64,000 nucleotides of DNA from CAVPHV01 sp963821095 (GCA_963821095.1 CAWGCJ010000007.1:434001-498000), one strand, 5' to 3'; counted from the stretch's first letter, positions 18,660 to 33,754 are shown. The notes: generated by a model not told the origin, from the sequence alone. A program made the numbers and translations.

Positions 18660-19193
18660 ATGAAGAGGAGACTTTCGATTCTGGTCGCACTGGTCGCCGT
18701 CTTGTCGATGGTGATGGCAGTACCGGCGACCGCCAAGCAGCCACTCCGAGGCGACATGGAGCTGTACTTCAACCTTGGGTTCGGGAACCAGGACACCCCA
18801 TGTTCAGACATCACGTGGGCCGGATCGGTGCAACTCGATGGCGTTGCCTACGGCATCGCCTTCTTCCCGATCGTTTCCGAGGACCGCGGCAACTCCTACC
18901 ACTTCGAGGAAACCTGGGAGGTCTATGCAGAGCCGTTCGACTTCACGGGTGGCGCCGTCTTGACGGACTGCACGCCGGGCGCCGTCGTCCTCCGGGGACC
19001 CGACAAGGGCGTTGAGGTAGACAACGACTACCACATCATCGGGCGTGTCGACTACGCCGCCGGTGCACTGGCGGCGTGGGAGGGCCGCCAGATGCGGGTG
19101 CGCGGCACCGTCGTCTTCACGGAACTCGTGGATCCGGCCGGTGAAATCGTGCTCGTGCCGGCGACGGCGCACGGCACCTTCCGGCTCAACTGA
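18660..19193 (+). CDS. Secreted protein of unknown function
   Basis: 177 residues with a clear signal peptide (MKRRLSILVALVAVLSMVMA, cleavage after ATA near residue 25). The mature part is beta-rich with two cysteines (in DTPCSDITWAG and LTDCTPGA) that could form a disulfide. AGGAGGGG lies about eight bases before ATG 18660. I do not recognise a family. It stands alone between a divergent SnoaL-like gene and a terminator hairpin. Confidence 0.8.
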   Translation: MKRRLSILVALVAVLSMVMAVPATAKQPLRGDMELYFNLGFGNQDTPCSDITWAGSVQLDGVAYGIAFFPIVSEDRGNSYHFEETWEVYAEPFDFTGGAVLTDCTPGAVVLRGPDKGVEVDNDYHIIGRVDYAAGALAAWEGRQMRVRGTVVFTELVDPAGEIVLVPATAHGTFRLN

Positions 19194-19231
19194 GGGCCAG
19201 TAGGGGGAGACCAGTAGGGGGAGAACCGACT

Positions 19232-19263
19232 GGGATGCTCTCGGCTTCGTCCGGGAGCATCCC
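19232..19263 (+). terminator. Terminator-like hairpin after the secreted protein gene
   Basis: Stem GGGATGCTC / GAGCATCCC, extended inward by TCGG/CCGG pairs to about 13 bp around a CTTCGT loop. Just upstream a 14-base unit (CCAGTAGGGGGAGA) is repeated in tandem at 19197-19224. Confidence 0.65.
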
Positions 19264-19328
19264 GTCGGCGCGGCTCGAGAACGCGCTTCTCGCGGACGAA
19301 TCGACCTCAGCCTGAGTACGCTTCCGTC

Positions 19329-20171
19329 ATGTCCCTGGATCATCTTGTTGGTGCCACGTTCGGCCCGATCACCATGCGGATTTCGCCGGAGAAGACCGCT
19401 GAGTATGTGGCGGTCACCCGAGCCGACCCAGCGCGCTGGACCGATCATGCCCCGCCGAGCTATGCCGGTGCGCTCCTGTTCGTCGTTGCCCCCGAGTTCC
19501 TCAGCCGCGAAGACGTCGTCGCCCACACCAGGGTATTGATCCACGCCGACCAGCGGTTCACGTGGCACGCCTCGCTCCCTATCGGTGGCGAGATCGAGGT
19601 CGCCGGCAGCATTGTTCGGGTTCGCGCTCGGGGGCCGATCTCGTTCGTGAGCTTCGAGGCGACCGTCACCGGGGCGGACGGGCGGTTGATCGACGCGGCC
19701 TCGACGTTCCTGCTCGGGCGGGAACCGGCCGCCGAACCCGGCAACCGATCAGAGCCTGCAGTCGACGCCGGTGTTGACTGGGAGCCGGTGAACTTGGGGA
19801 GCGGAGATGATGGGGCCGCCTTGGCGAGGGGAGCGAGCCGGATCGATCTGGTCAAGTACGCCGCAGCGTCCGGCGACTTCAACCCGATCCATTTCGATCA
19901 CAATGCCGCCCGCGGTGCCGGAGTCGACGGCATCGTCGTGCACGGTCTCCTGATGACGGCGTGGATGCTCGACTACGCGGCGGCGATGAGTGATCGGCCC
20001 GACCCGTTGGCAGAGGCGAAGATTCGCTACCGTGATCCGCTCTATCCGGCGGAGGCGGCGTTGCTCTCCGGCTCTCTACGTGAAGGAACGGCGGATGAGG
20101 AAAGGCTCGATCTGGAGCTCGCCGCCGGCGAACGCAGACTGGTGACGGCGCAAACCACGGTGCGGAGGTAA
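19329..20171 (+). CDS. Fused HadA/HadB-type (3R)-hydroxyacyl dehydratase, MaoC-like
   Basis: 280-residue double hotdog protein. The N-terminal half (1-130) is the degenerate hotdog typical of HadA or FAS1-dehydratase N domains. The C-terminal half (about 165-280) has the hydratase motif GDFNPIHFDHNAARGAG with the catalytic Asp/His, then VDGIVVHGLLMTAWM. In mycobacteria hadA, hadB and hadC lie between rpmG and tRNA-Trp/secE; the same neighbourhood here supports a HadAB-like role in fatty-acid elongation with the two halves fused. The substrate is inferred. TACGCT six bases before ATG 19329 and no ribosome-binding site suggest a leaderless mRNA. Confidence 0.82.
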   Translation: MSLDHLVGATFGPITMRISPEKTAEYVAVTRADPARWTDHAPPSYAGALLFVVAPEFLSREDVVAHTRVLIHADQRFTWHASLPIGGEIEVAGSIVRVRARGPISFVSFEATVTGADGRLIDAASTFLLGREPAAEPGNRSEPAVDAGVDWEPVNLGSGDDGAALARGASRIDLVKYAAASGDFNPIHFDHNAARGAGVDGIVVHGLLMTAWMLDYAAAMSDRPDPLAEAKIRYRDPLYPAEAALLSGSLREGTADEERLDLELAAGERRLVTAQTTVRR

Positions 20172-20175
20172 CTCG

Positions 20176-20748
20176 ATGACCACCGGTGAGGTCAGACCCG
20201 ACGAGAAAGACGTGCTGGCCCGGGCCCGCGCTGGGGACCAGGGCGCCTTCACGGAACTGGTCAGAACTCATCAGCACGAGGTGTACACGTTGGCGCTGAG
20301 ATTGGTCGCAGACCGCGAGCTTGCAGGCGACGTCACCCAGGAAGCTCTGATTCGCGCCTGGCGGGCGCTGCCCAAGTTCCGCGGCGACGCCAAGTTCTCG
20401 ACCTGGCTGCACCGGATCACGGTGAACGTTGCCTGGTCACTACGGGCCAAGGCGCGCCGCCACGCGGCGGATCCGATCGACTTGACTCCGCATGATCCGG
20501 TGGCAGCCGACCTGTCTCCCGAGCTCAGCGGAGAAGGAGCCGACCTTCGCCCTCGGCTGCTCAGCGCTCTCGACGCGCTTACTCCCGAGTTGCGTTCAGT
20601 GGTCGTCCTCAAAGATGTCTATGGCTGGCCCCATCGCGAGATCGCCGACCATCTTTCCATCACCGTGACCGCTGCCAAGGTTCGCCTGCATCGCGCCCGC
20701 AAGCGGTTGCAGGACCAGTTGTGGCGGGAAGTGGAGGAGACGTCATGA
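20176..20748 (+). CDS. RNA polymerase sigma factor, ECF family
   Basis: 190 residues. Region 2 is visible as AFTELVRTHQHEVYTLALRL through ELAGDVTQEALIRAWRALPK and FSTWLHRITVN (about 25-85). Region 4 is LDALTPELRSVVVLKDVYGW then HREIADHLSITVTAAKVRLH (about 133-175), a helix-turn-helix that binds -35 elements. It directs polymerase to a stress or envelope regulon that cannot be named from sequence. It follows the dehydratase gene by four bases and overlaps a zinc-motif anti-sigma gene (ATGA). Confidence 0.92.
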   Translation: MTTGEVRPDEKDVLARARAGDQGAFTELVRTHQHEVYTLALRLVADRELAGDVTQEALIRAWRALPKFRGDAKFSTWLHRITVNVAWSLRAKARRHAADPIDLTPHDPVAADLSPELSGEGADLRPRLLSALDALTPELRSVVVLKDVYGWPHREIADHLSITVTAAKVRLHRARKRLQDQLWREVEETS

Positions 20749-21089
20749 GTGTTGCCTGCAATGCGGTCCGGCTCGCCGTCGTGGGGCTTGACGTCGGTGA
20801 AGTTCTGCCGGCGCCGCTGGATACGCACCTGTCCTGTTGCTTGCGGTGCCAGGTTGAGATGGTGCGCCACACCAAGCTGGAGAGGGAATTGGCCTCCCTA
20901 CGCCACGCCGTCGAGACTGCGCCGCCGTCGGTGGTTGACTCCGTTGCGGCCGGCATTGTGCTCGGAATCGACCCGGAGGATGAAGCTTCGCTGAACTTGG
21001 CTCGCGTGGTTGCCGCCACCGGCGCGTTGGTCGCGGCAGCTGGTACCGTTGCCGTAGTCCGATGGATGCGGACCCGCTCGGTAGCGTGA
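20745..21089 (+). CDS. Putative anti-sigma factor with zinc (ZAS-like) motif
   Basis: 114 residues. The segment HLSCCLRC (about residues 28-35) matches the H-x3-C-x2-C pattern of zinc anti-sigma domains. A hydrophobic stretch ARVVAATGALVAAAGTVAVV near the C-terminus is a likely membrane anchor. The ATGA overlap with the ECF sigma gene supports a cognate pair. No full family match is recognised; the call rests on motif, layout and context. Confidence 0.72.
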   Translation: MSVACNAVRLAVVGLDVGEVLPAPLDTHLSCCLRCQVEMVRHTKLERELASLRHAVETAPPSVVDSVAAGIVLGIDPEDEASLNLARVVAATGALVAAAGTVAVVRWMRTRSVA

Positions 21090-21168
21090 TCGCCGCCGGC
21101 TCACTCGCGTCCAAGGTTTACACTTACGTGGTCCGGCTCATATACTCCCCCGACCGGCCCACCGCCCT

Positions 21169-21245
21169 AGGGGTGTAGCTCGAATTGGCAGAGCGCCGGT
21201 CTCCAAAACCGGAGGTTGTGGGTTCGAGTCCCACCGCCCCTGCCA
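21169..21245 (+). tRNA. tRNA-Trp (CCA)
   Basis: Acceptor AGGGGTG pairs with CGCCCCT; anticodon stem CCGGT/ACCGG encloses CTCCAAA, giving anticodon CCA; T arm GTGGG TTCGAGT CCCAC. Discriminator G and a genome-encoded CCA at 21243-21245. tRNA-Trp just before secE is a conserved actinobacterial order. Confidence 0.96.
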
Positions 21246-21265
21246 CAGCAAGAGGAGATGCGCAC

Positions 21266-21541
21266 GTGAACCGAGAGATGCGGCGCCACCAGAAGAAGGA
21301 GGAGGACCGCGCCCGCAAGCGTCGGCAGCAAGTGCCGACGAAGCGGAAGAAGGAACGTACCGGCATTCGCCAGTACCTCCGCGAGGTCCGACAAGAACTG
21401 AAGAAGGTGGCCTGGCCGACTCGCGAGCAGACCGCGACCTACACCATCGTGGTGGTCGTCGTCACGCTCTTCGTCACCGGCTTCGTCCTCGTCGCCGACA
21501 TTGTCTTCAAGCGTGGCGTCCTCGCCATTTTGGGAGCGTGA
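21266..21541 (+). CDS. secE: Preprotein translocase subunit SecE
   Basis: 91-residue single-helix subunit of the Sec channel. A basic N-terminus is followed by the family motif YLREVRQELKKVAWPTREQT and one transmembrane helix (TYTIVVVVVTLFVTGFVLVA). GTG 21266 is chosen because GAGGAG (21252-21257) lies eight bases upstream, just past tRNA-Trp; ATG 21278 is the alternative. Confidence 0.95.
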   Translation: MNREMRRHQKKEEDRARKRRQQVPTKRKKERTGIRQYLREVRQELKKVAWPTREQTATYTIVVVVVTLFVTGFVLVADIVFKRGVLAILGA

Positions 21542-21544
21542 CCG

Positions 21545-22204
21545 GTGGCTGACGCGACCCAAGACGTAGCCGAGACCGAGGGGCTTGTTTCTGCTGAGGT
21601 GGCTGAGGAGGTGCTCGAGGAAGCCGCCGCGCTTCCCGTGCGCGAAGAGCCACCTTCGCCGTACGACCTGCCCGGCGGTTGGTATGTCATCCATTCGTAT
21701 TCGGGCTACGAGAACAAGGTGAAAGCCAATCTCGAAACCCGGATCAAGTCGATGCACCTCGAAGACAAGGTGTTCGACGTCTCCATCCCGATGGAGAGCG
21801 TGGTGGAGTTCAAGGCCGGCAAGAAGGTCACGGTCCAGCGCAAGAAGTTCCCGGGCTACATCCTGGTTCGGCTCTATATGGACGATGACTCCTGGTACGC
21901 GGTGCGCAACACCCCGGGTGTCACCGGCTTTGTCGGGTCCGGCGCCAAGCCGACGCCGCTGTCGCGACGCGAGGTCGAGCGCATCCTTGGAGTCCGCAAG
22001 GACGAAGAGGAGAAGAAGGAGCCGCGCTTCAAGCCGGCCTGGGAGGTCGGAGAGACCGTGCGTGTGGTCGAAGGGCCGTTCGCCGACTTCAACGGTGTCA
22101 TCGAAGACATCAACGTGGACCAATCGAAGGTCCGTGTCCTGGTCGACATCTTCGGCCGGGAGACACCGGTCGAGCTCAACTTCGACCAAATCGTCAAGTA
22201 CTGA
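21545..22204 (+). CDS. nusG: Transcription elongation/antitermination factor NusG
   Basis: 219 residues. An acidic N-terminal extension of about 45 residues (common in Actinobacteria) precedes the NGN domain (GGWYVIHSYSGYENKVKANL, PGYILVRLYMDDDSWYAVRN) and a KOW domain (WEVGETVRVVEGPFADFNGV). It binds RNA polymerase and couples it to the ribosome or Rho. GTG 21545 starts three bases after secE. Confidence 0.96.
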   Translation: MADATQDVAETEGLVSAEVAEEVLEEAAALPVREEPPSPYDLPGGWYVIHSYSGYENKVKANLETRIKSMHLEDKVFDVSIPMESVVEFKAGKKVTVQRKKFPGYILVRLYMDDDSWYAVRNTPGVTGFVGSGAKPTPLSRREVERILGVRKDEEEKKEPRFKPAWEVGETVRVVEGPFADFNGVIEDINVDQSKVRVLVDIFGRETPVELNFDQIVKY

Positions 22205-22223
22205 CCGCAAGTGAGGATTTCCG

Positions 22224-22652
22224 ATGGGCCGTAAACGACTGATGACCATGCTCAAGCTGCAGATTCCTGCAGGCCAGGCCAGCCCTGCGCCGCCGGTCGG
22301 TCCGGCCCTTGGTCAGCATGGAGTCAACATCATGGACTTCGTGAAGGCGTACAACGACGCCACCGCCAGCCAAACGGGCACGATCGTGCCGGTTGAGATC
22401 TCGATCTACGAGGACCGCACCTTCACGTTCATCACGAAGACGCCGCCGGCTGCGGTGCTGCTCCGGCAGGCTGCTCGCATCGAGAAGGGCTCGCCGGAGC
22501 CACACAAGGAGAAGGTGGCCTCGGTCACTCGGGATCAGGTGCGCCAAATCGCTGAGACCAAGATGCCGGACCTCAACGCAAATGACATCGACGCCGCCAT
22601 GAAGATCGTCGAGGGCACCGCACGATCCATGGGGATCACGGTCGACGGCTGA
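22224..22652 (+). CDS. rplK: Ribosomal protein L11
   Basis: 142 residues of the GTPase-associated centre. The block LQIPAGQASPAPPVGPALGQ followed by HGVNIMDFVKAYND is diagnostic; the C-terminal RNA-binding domain ends in IVEGTARSMGITVDG. It follows nusG within the secE-nusG-rplK-rplA unit. Confidence 0.97.
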   Translation: MGRKRLMTMLKLQIPAGQASPAPPVGPALGQHGVNIMDFVKAYNDATASQTGTIVPVEISIYEDRTFTFITKTPPAAVLLRQAARIEKGSPEPHKEKVASVTRDQVRQIAETKMPDLNANDIDAAMKIVEGTARSMGITVDG

Positions 22653-22746
22653 CAGCAAGAGTCCATCCAGCGCCCGGCACGTCGTGCTGAGCACTCAAAC
22701 ATGTGGAAGGCCCGCTTGGGGTCGCGATCACCACGAAGGAGACACC

Positions 22747-23463
22747 ATGGCCAAGCAAGCGAAGAAGTTCGCCATCGCCGAGCGGACCTACGACAAGAAC
22801 ACGCTCTATCCACCGCAGGACGCGGTCGAGCTCGTCAGGAACATGGCATTCGCCAACTTCGATGAGAGTGTCGACGCCGTGTTCACGCTCGGGATCGATC
22901 CCCGCAAAGCCGACCAGCTGGTTCGAGGGACCGTCACCCTTCCGCACGGCACAGGCAAAACGATCCGGGTGCTGGTATTCGCCGAGAGCGACAACGCCAG
23001 GGCGGCGGATGCTGCCGGCGCCGACATCGTTGGTGGCAAGGAACTTGCTGAGGAGATCGCCGCCGGGCGCTCGCTCGACTTCGATCTCGCCATTGCGACC
23101 CCCGATATGATGTCGCACGTTGGCAAGCTAGGTCCGATCCTTGGGCCACGTGGTCTGATGCCGAACCCCAAGTCGGGCACGGTGACCGCGGATGTCGGCA
23201 AAGCCGTCAGCGAGTTCAAGGCCGGCAAAGTCGAGTACCGCAACGATCGATACGGCAACGTCCACCTTCCGGTGGGTCGGGTTTCGTTTGACGCACAACA
23301 ATTGGTTGACAATTTTGGAGCTGCCTCGGACGAGATCCTGCGGGCCCGTCCGGCGTCGGCGAAGGGCCGTTTTGTGCGCAAGGTGGCACTTTCCTCGTCA
23401 ATGGGCCCGGGGGTCAAGATCGACCCGGCGCAGGTAGAAGACCTGGTCAAGGAACTGAAGTAG
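22747..23463 (+). CDS. rplA: Ribosomal protein L1
   Basis: 238 residues, L1-stalk protein. Blocks VDAVFTLGIDPRKADQLVRG, VATP-like DLAIATPDMMSHVGKLGPIL and GPRGLMPNPKSGTVT are typical. ATG 22747 follows GAAGGAGA; an in-frame GTG at 22684 gives a non-homologous extension and is rejected. L1 commonly represses its own rplK-rplA mRNA. Confidence 0.97.
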   Translation: MAKQAKKFAIAERTYDKNTLYPPQDAVELVRNMAFANFDESVDAVFTLGIDPRKADQLVRGTVTLPHGTGKTIRVLVFAESDNARAADAAGADIVGGKELAEEIAAGRSLDFDLAIATPDMMSHVGKLGPILGPRGLMPNPKSGTVTADVGKAVSEFKAGKVEYRNDRYGNVHLPVGRVSFDAQQLVDNFGAASDEILRARPASAKGRFVRKVALSSSMGPGVKIDPAQVEDLVKELK

Positions 23464-23745
23464 ACGATTGGCGTCAGATTTCGGGCGGTCGTGTGGAAAA
23501 ACGACTGGACATGCCGCTAGATTTGCGGGATAGTTTTTACAGAACACGGGGGATTCCGTGGGGCCGGTGGCAGGGACGATCCACCACCGTTCCGAGGGCG
23601 GTATTCGACCGCTTCAGGCTCTAACGGCCAGCCCCTACCCTGGCCAGCCCGGAGTGGTAGGTGTAGATGGCTTCCTGGCCCGCCGTCTGCCCGAATCCTC
23701 GACAGAGCGAAACCCGCTCTCCCGGACCGGCGGGTCCCCCGTTCA
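23464..23745 (+). other. Non-coding stretch after rplA
   Basis: No convincing gene on either strand. A short hairpin (GGTGG/CCACC around 23568-23590) and a T-run (about 23532-23537) are the only visible structures. It may hold the promoter of rplJ-rplL, but no clear -35/-10 pair was found. Confidence 0.4.
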
Positions 23746-23777
23746 GTGAAGCGCCCGGCATCGGCCGGGCGCTTCAC
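23746..23777 (+). terminator. Hairpin in the rplA-rplJ gap
   Basis: 14-bp perfect stem GTGAAGCGCCCGGC / GCCGGGCGCTTCAC around loop ATCG. No T-run follows, but its strength suggests a terminator or attenuator between rplKA and rplJL. Confidence 0.65.
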
Positions 23778-24073
23778 GCGTATTCGGGTGGTCGAGCCCC
23801 GTGATCGCCGCTTTCGGAGCTCTCCGACTTGCGGGCGCCCTCAACTCCACTACGCTTCCCCTCGCTACATCCCATACCTCGGCCCGAGACCGTCGGTCTC
23901 CCTCGGGAGATAAGCCGCTCGGTGGGTGTCCAAACGACACACTCCACTGCGGCGCCTGCGCAGGTCACGCCTCCTTCACAGGGTTCCCGCGTGCTACTCG
24001 GCCGGGAGCCCGGTTCTATTTCTGGGCTCCTTCCGGGGCTGGGTGAGCATTGGAACCAACGAGGAGGAAGACG
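23778..24073 (+). promoter_or_regulatory. Long rplJ 5' leader, probable L10 leader
   Basis: About 300 untranslated bases before rplJ, where many bacteria have an L10-binding leader. The segment CTGCGCAGGTCACGCCTCC near 23955-23973 resembles a conserved stretch I recall from actinobacterial L10 leaders, and several GC-rich stems can form around it. L10(L12)4 would bind here to repress rplJ-rplL. A covariance-model search would settle this. Confidence 0.45.
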
Positions 24074-25165
24074 ATGCCACGACCAGAGAAGGTCCAGGCA
24101 GTCGCCACCATCAAAGAGCGCATCGAGAATGCGCAGGCGGTATTCCTCGCCGAGTATGCCGGACTGTCGGTGAAACAGCAGCAGCAGCTGCGGCGCAGCC
24201 TTCGCGAAGAAGGCGCCGAGTTCAAGGTCGTCAAGATGACCCTGGCGCGCCGAGCCGTTGCAGAGCTCGACATCGACTCCCTGGACGAGCTGTTGCTCGG
24301 TCCGACCGGGCTCACGTTTGCGGACGGCGACCCTGTCTCCGCTGCCAAGGCCCTCAAGGACTTCGCCAAGGACCATGAGGTCGTGGCGATCAAGGGTGGT
24401 TTGCTCGGATCCGAATTCCTAACCCCGGAGCGCATCAGCGAGCTCGCCGAAATCGAGCCCCGCGATGTCCTGCTGTCCAAGGTCGCCGGCCTATTCAAGG
24501 CCCCGATGGCGAACATGGCCGGGTTGCTCGCGGCGATGCCGCGCAACATGGCATCGATGATGCAGCAGCTCCTGGAGAAGAAGGAGTCGGAAGCTCCGGC
24601 GGCTGAGGTCGTCGAGGAGCTCGAGGCAGTTGCCGTTGAGGCTGAGGAAGCCGTCGCGGAAGCCGCGGTCGAAGCGACCATTGTCGAAGAGGCCGTTGCT
24701 GAGGCGGTTGCCGTTGAAGCTGTTGCTGAGGCGGTTGAGGCTGAGGAAGCCGTCGTTGAAGCCGCGGTCGAAGCGACCATTGTCGAAGAGGCCGTTGCTG
24801 AGGCGGTTGCCGTTGAAGCTGTTGCTGAGGCGGTTGAGGCTGAGGAAGCCGTTGTTGAGGCCGTTGAAGAGACTGCGGTCGACGCGACCGTGGTCGCCGA
24901 GGCCGAGGTTGAGGCGCTAGTGGCTGAAGCGGTTGCCGTTGAAGCTGTTGCTGAGGCGGTTGAGGCTGAGGAAGCCGTCGCTGAAGCCATGACCGAAGCG
25001 GCCGAAGTTGAAGCGGCGGTCGAAGCGGTTGAAGAAGGCGTCGACGAGGCGTCCGATGATGAGCCTGCCCCTGATGATGATGACGACGAGACAGATCAAG
25101 CAGGTGCTGCCGATGCAGTGTCTGATGACGATGCGCCAGCATCGGATGAGGCCGAGGAGGAATAG
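24074..25165 (+). CDS. rplJ: Ribosomal protein L10 with long acidic A/E/V tail
   Basis: Base protein of the L7/L12 stalk. Residues 1 to about 172 are a normal L10: KVQAVATIKERIENAQAVFL, LREEGAEFKVVKMTLARRAV, then the L12-binding helix region (NMASMMQQLLEKKES). It does not end at the usual 170-180 residues but runs on to 363. The extra 190 residues are almost only Ala, Glu and Val, ending in an Asp-rich stretch (DEPAPDDDDDETDQAG). Part of it is an exact 33-residue repeat encoded by a 99-base DNA repeat. ATG 24074 follows GAGGAGGAAG. The frame is open and codon use resembles the core, so the tail looks real. Its role is unknown. Confidence 0.95.
   Translation: MPRPEKVQAVATIKERIENAQAVFLAEYAGLSVKQQQQLRRSLREEGAEFKVVKMTLARRAVAELDIDSLDELLLGPTGLTFADGDPVSAAKALKDFAKDHEVVAIKGGLLGSEFLTPERISELAEIEPRDVLLSKVAGLFKAPMANMAGLLAAMPRNMASMMQQLLEKKESEAPAAEVVEELEAVAVEAEEAVAEAAVEATIVEEAVAEAVAVEAVAEAVEAEEAVVEAAVEATIVEEAVAEAVAVEAVAEAVEAEEAVVEAVEETAVDATVVAEAEVEALVAEAVAVEAVAEAVEAEEAVAEAMTEAAEVEAAVEAVEEGVDEASDDEPAPDDDDDETDQAGAADAVSDDDAPASDEAEEE
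24672..24990 (+). repeat. In-frame 99-bp tandem repeat in rplJ
   Basis: The stretch starting AAGCGACCATTGTCGAAGAG recurs exactly 99 bases later (24672 and 24771), and a partial third copy (GCGGTTGCCGTTGAAGCTGT) lies near 24919. The period is 33 codons, so the frame is kept. Such arrays expand or shrink by slippage, and tail length may vary between strains. Confidence 0.85.
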
Positions 25166-25168
25166 CAA

Positions 25169-25561
25169 ATGGCCAAGACCAAGATGACAACCGAAGATCT
25201 CCTTGGCGTTTTTGAGGAGATGTCGGTGTTGGAGCTCTCGGAGTTCCTGAAAGCATTCGAAGAGAAGTTCGATGTGACCGCGGCCGCCCCGATGGCCGTA
25301 GCCGCAGTTGCCGCCGCTGGTGGCGACGGCGCAGACGTCGAGGAGGAGAAGGACGAGTTCGACGTCGTCATCACCGCCGTCGGCGACAAGAAGATCCAGG
25401 TGATCAAGGAGGTCCGTGGCCTTACCAGCCTCGGTCTCAAGGAAGCCAAGGACGTCGTCGACAATGCTCCGGGCCCCGTGCTCGAGGGTGTTGACCAGGA
25501 GACTGCCGACAAGGCCAAGGAGGCCCTCGAGGGCGCCGGCGCCACGGTTGAACTCAAATAG
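25169..25561 (+). CDS. rplL: Ribosomal protein L7/L12
   Basis: 130 residues. The N-terminal dimerisation domain (TEDLLGVFEEMSVLELSEFL), an Ala-rich hinge (AAPMAVAAVAAAGG) and the C-terminal factor-binding domain (VIKEVRGLTSLGLKEAKDVV) are all present. It lies four bases after rplJ; several dimers bind the L10 helix and recruit EF-Tu and EF-G. Confidence 0.97.
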   Translation: MAKTKMTTEDLLGVFEEMSVLELSEFLKAFEEKFDVTAAAPMAVAAVAAAGGDGADVEEEKDEFDVVITAVGDKKIQVIKEVRGLTSLGLKEAKDVVDNAPGPVLEGVDQETADKAKEALEGAGATVELK

Positions 25562-25581
25562 CCGAGTCCGGCACGAGCGTC

Positions 25582-25615
25582 GAGAAAGGGGCCCCGGTGC
25601 CGGGGCCCCTTTCTC
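25582..25615 (+). terminator. Terminator after rplL
   Basis: 16-bp perfect stem GAGAAAGGGGCCCCGG / CCGGGGCCCCTTTCTC with a two-base loop. It probably ends most rplJL transcripts before rpoB. Confidence 0.85.
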
Positions 25616-25636
25616 ACGATCTCGACATTTGCATCC

Positions 25637-25666
25637 TTGACGGTATGTCGCCACCTGTTGTAAGGT
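25637..25666 (+). promoter_or_regulatory. Possible rpoBC promoter
   Basis: TTGACG (25637-25642) and TAAGGT (25661-25666) with an 18-base spacer. The -35 is good, the -10 weak. It sits just past the rplL terminator and about 180 bases before rpoB. Confidence 0.4.
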
Positions 25667-25710
25667 CGCGCCATCAGTTGAAGACGTTCTTGCGACTCTC
25701 GCCTGGCAGA

Positions 25711-25737
25711 GCCGGGATAGCTGCGTGCTATCCTGGC
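25711..25737 (+). terminator. Attenuator-like hairpin in the rpoB leader
   Basis: 11-bp stem GCCGGGATAGC / GCTATCCTGGC (one G-U pair, loop TGCGT) followed by CTTTCT. Its position between a candidate promoter and rpoB fits partial termination that sets the polymerase to ribosomal protein ratio; inference. Confidence 0.5.
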
Positions 25738-25848
25738 CTTTCTGACGTCTAGACTCCCCATTTCCGCCGCCTCGAATCCACCCGACCCACCCGACCCACC
25801 CGTCCCTGATTGACCGACGCCCAAAACGCTCTGTAGAGGAGGATGCCG

Positions 25849-29205
<3,357 letters not shown>

Positions 29206-29321
29206 CGGGAATACCAACAGGTTCAATTGATAGAAGAAGGAAAAGAACAAGACACGCTCAGAATCTCGGGGGTGGGCAGGTGCCCAAACCCGGATGAGCA
29301 ACACAGTCTGGAGCGAGACAC

Positions 29322-33242
<3,921 letters not shown>

Positions 33243-33264
33243 GCGCGAGGCACAACCAAACGTA

Positions 33265-33298
33265 GATGAAGGGCGGCCCAGCGGGGTCGCCCTTCATC
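33265..33298 (+). terminator. Terminator after rpoC
   Basis: 11-bp stem GATGAAGGGCG / CGCCCTTCATC around a 12-base GC-rich loop, in the first 60 bases after rpoC. The next 230 bases to the small zinc-ribbon gene hold only a short hairpin (GACAGCG/CGCTGTC near 33426) and no clear gene. Confidence 0.75.
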
Positions 33299-33528
33299 GT
33301 GCTTGCAGGCTGTTGAACAATCGGCGTCGCGGGTGCAGGCCGCATGTCAACTCCCGGTTGCGTTCGTCTCACCGAATTGGCGCTCGGCCGGCACGCTTGC
33401 TGCGAGCGCCGCAGCGACCTTGTCCGACAGCGACTCGCTGTCTAGTTCGCCCGGGTGTGGCCATCACAGGTCTTCAGATGTGCGCCGGTATGTCCGACAA
33501 TGAGAGAAGACAGCCTTCAGGAGCCGCG

Positions 33529-33666
33529 ATGCGGATGTTTGCTTTTTGTGCACGATGTGGGAGAGCCCTCTCTCAGGCCAACGGCTTCTGCCCGCCCTGT
33601 CGTCGCCTCGTTGTGCTCGAGCGGCCGCGGCCTCAGACCCGCCGGCTTCAGCAGCGCAACAAGTAG
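33529..33666 (+). CDS. Tiny double-CxxC zinc-ribbon protein, copy A
   Basis: 45 residues, beginning MRMFAFCARCGRALSQANGF. Two pairs, CARC (7-10) and CPPC near residue 21, should bind one zinc; the rest is basic (ERPRPQTRRLQQRNK). AGGAG lies six bases before ATG 33529. A clear paralogue with the same start (MRM-aromatic-A-x-CxxCGRA) is at 34233, on the other side of the F420-type gene. Two related copies and the ribosome-binding site argue that it is real. Function unknown. Confidence 0.7.
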   Translation: MRMFAFCARCGRALSQANGFCPPCRRLVVLERPRPQTRRLQQRNK

Positions 33667-33754
33667 TCCTGCGGATCCCGGGAGGAATGGCGGGTACGCT
33701 CGCGTCCCCTGACCATCGAGCGCTGGTGCCCGCAACGCAACGATGGCGACGACA

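Noticed and set aside
24016..24990. Minus-strand open frame of about 324 codons opposite the rplJ repeats
   Set aside because: Ala/Ser/Thr low-complexity mirror of the A/E/V repeat; no independent evidence.
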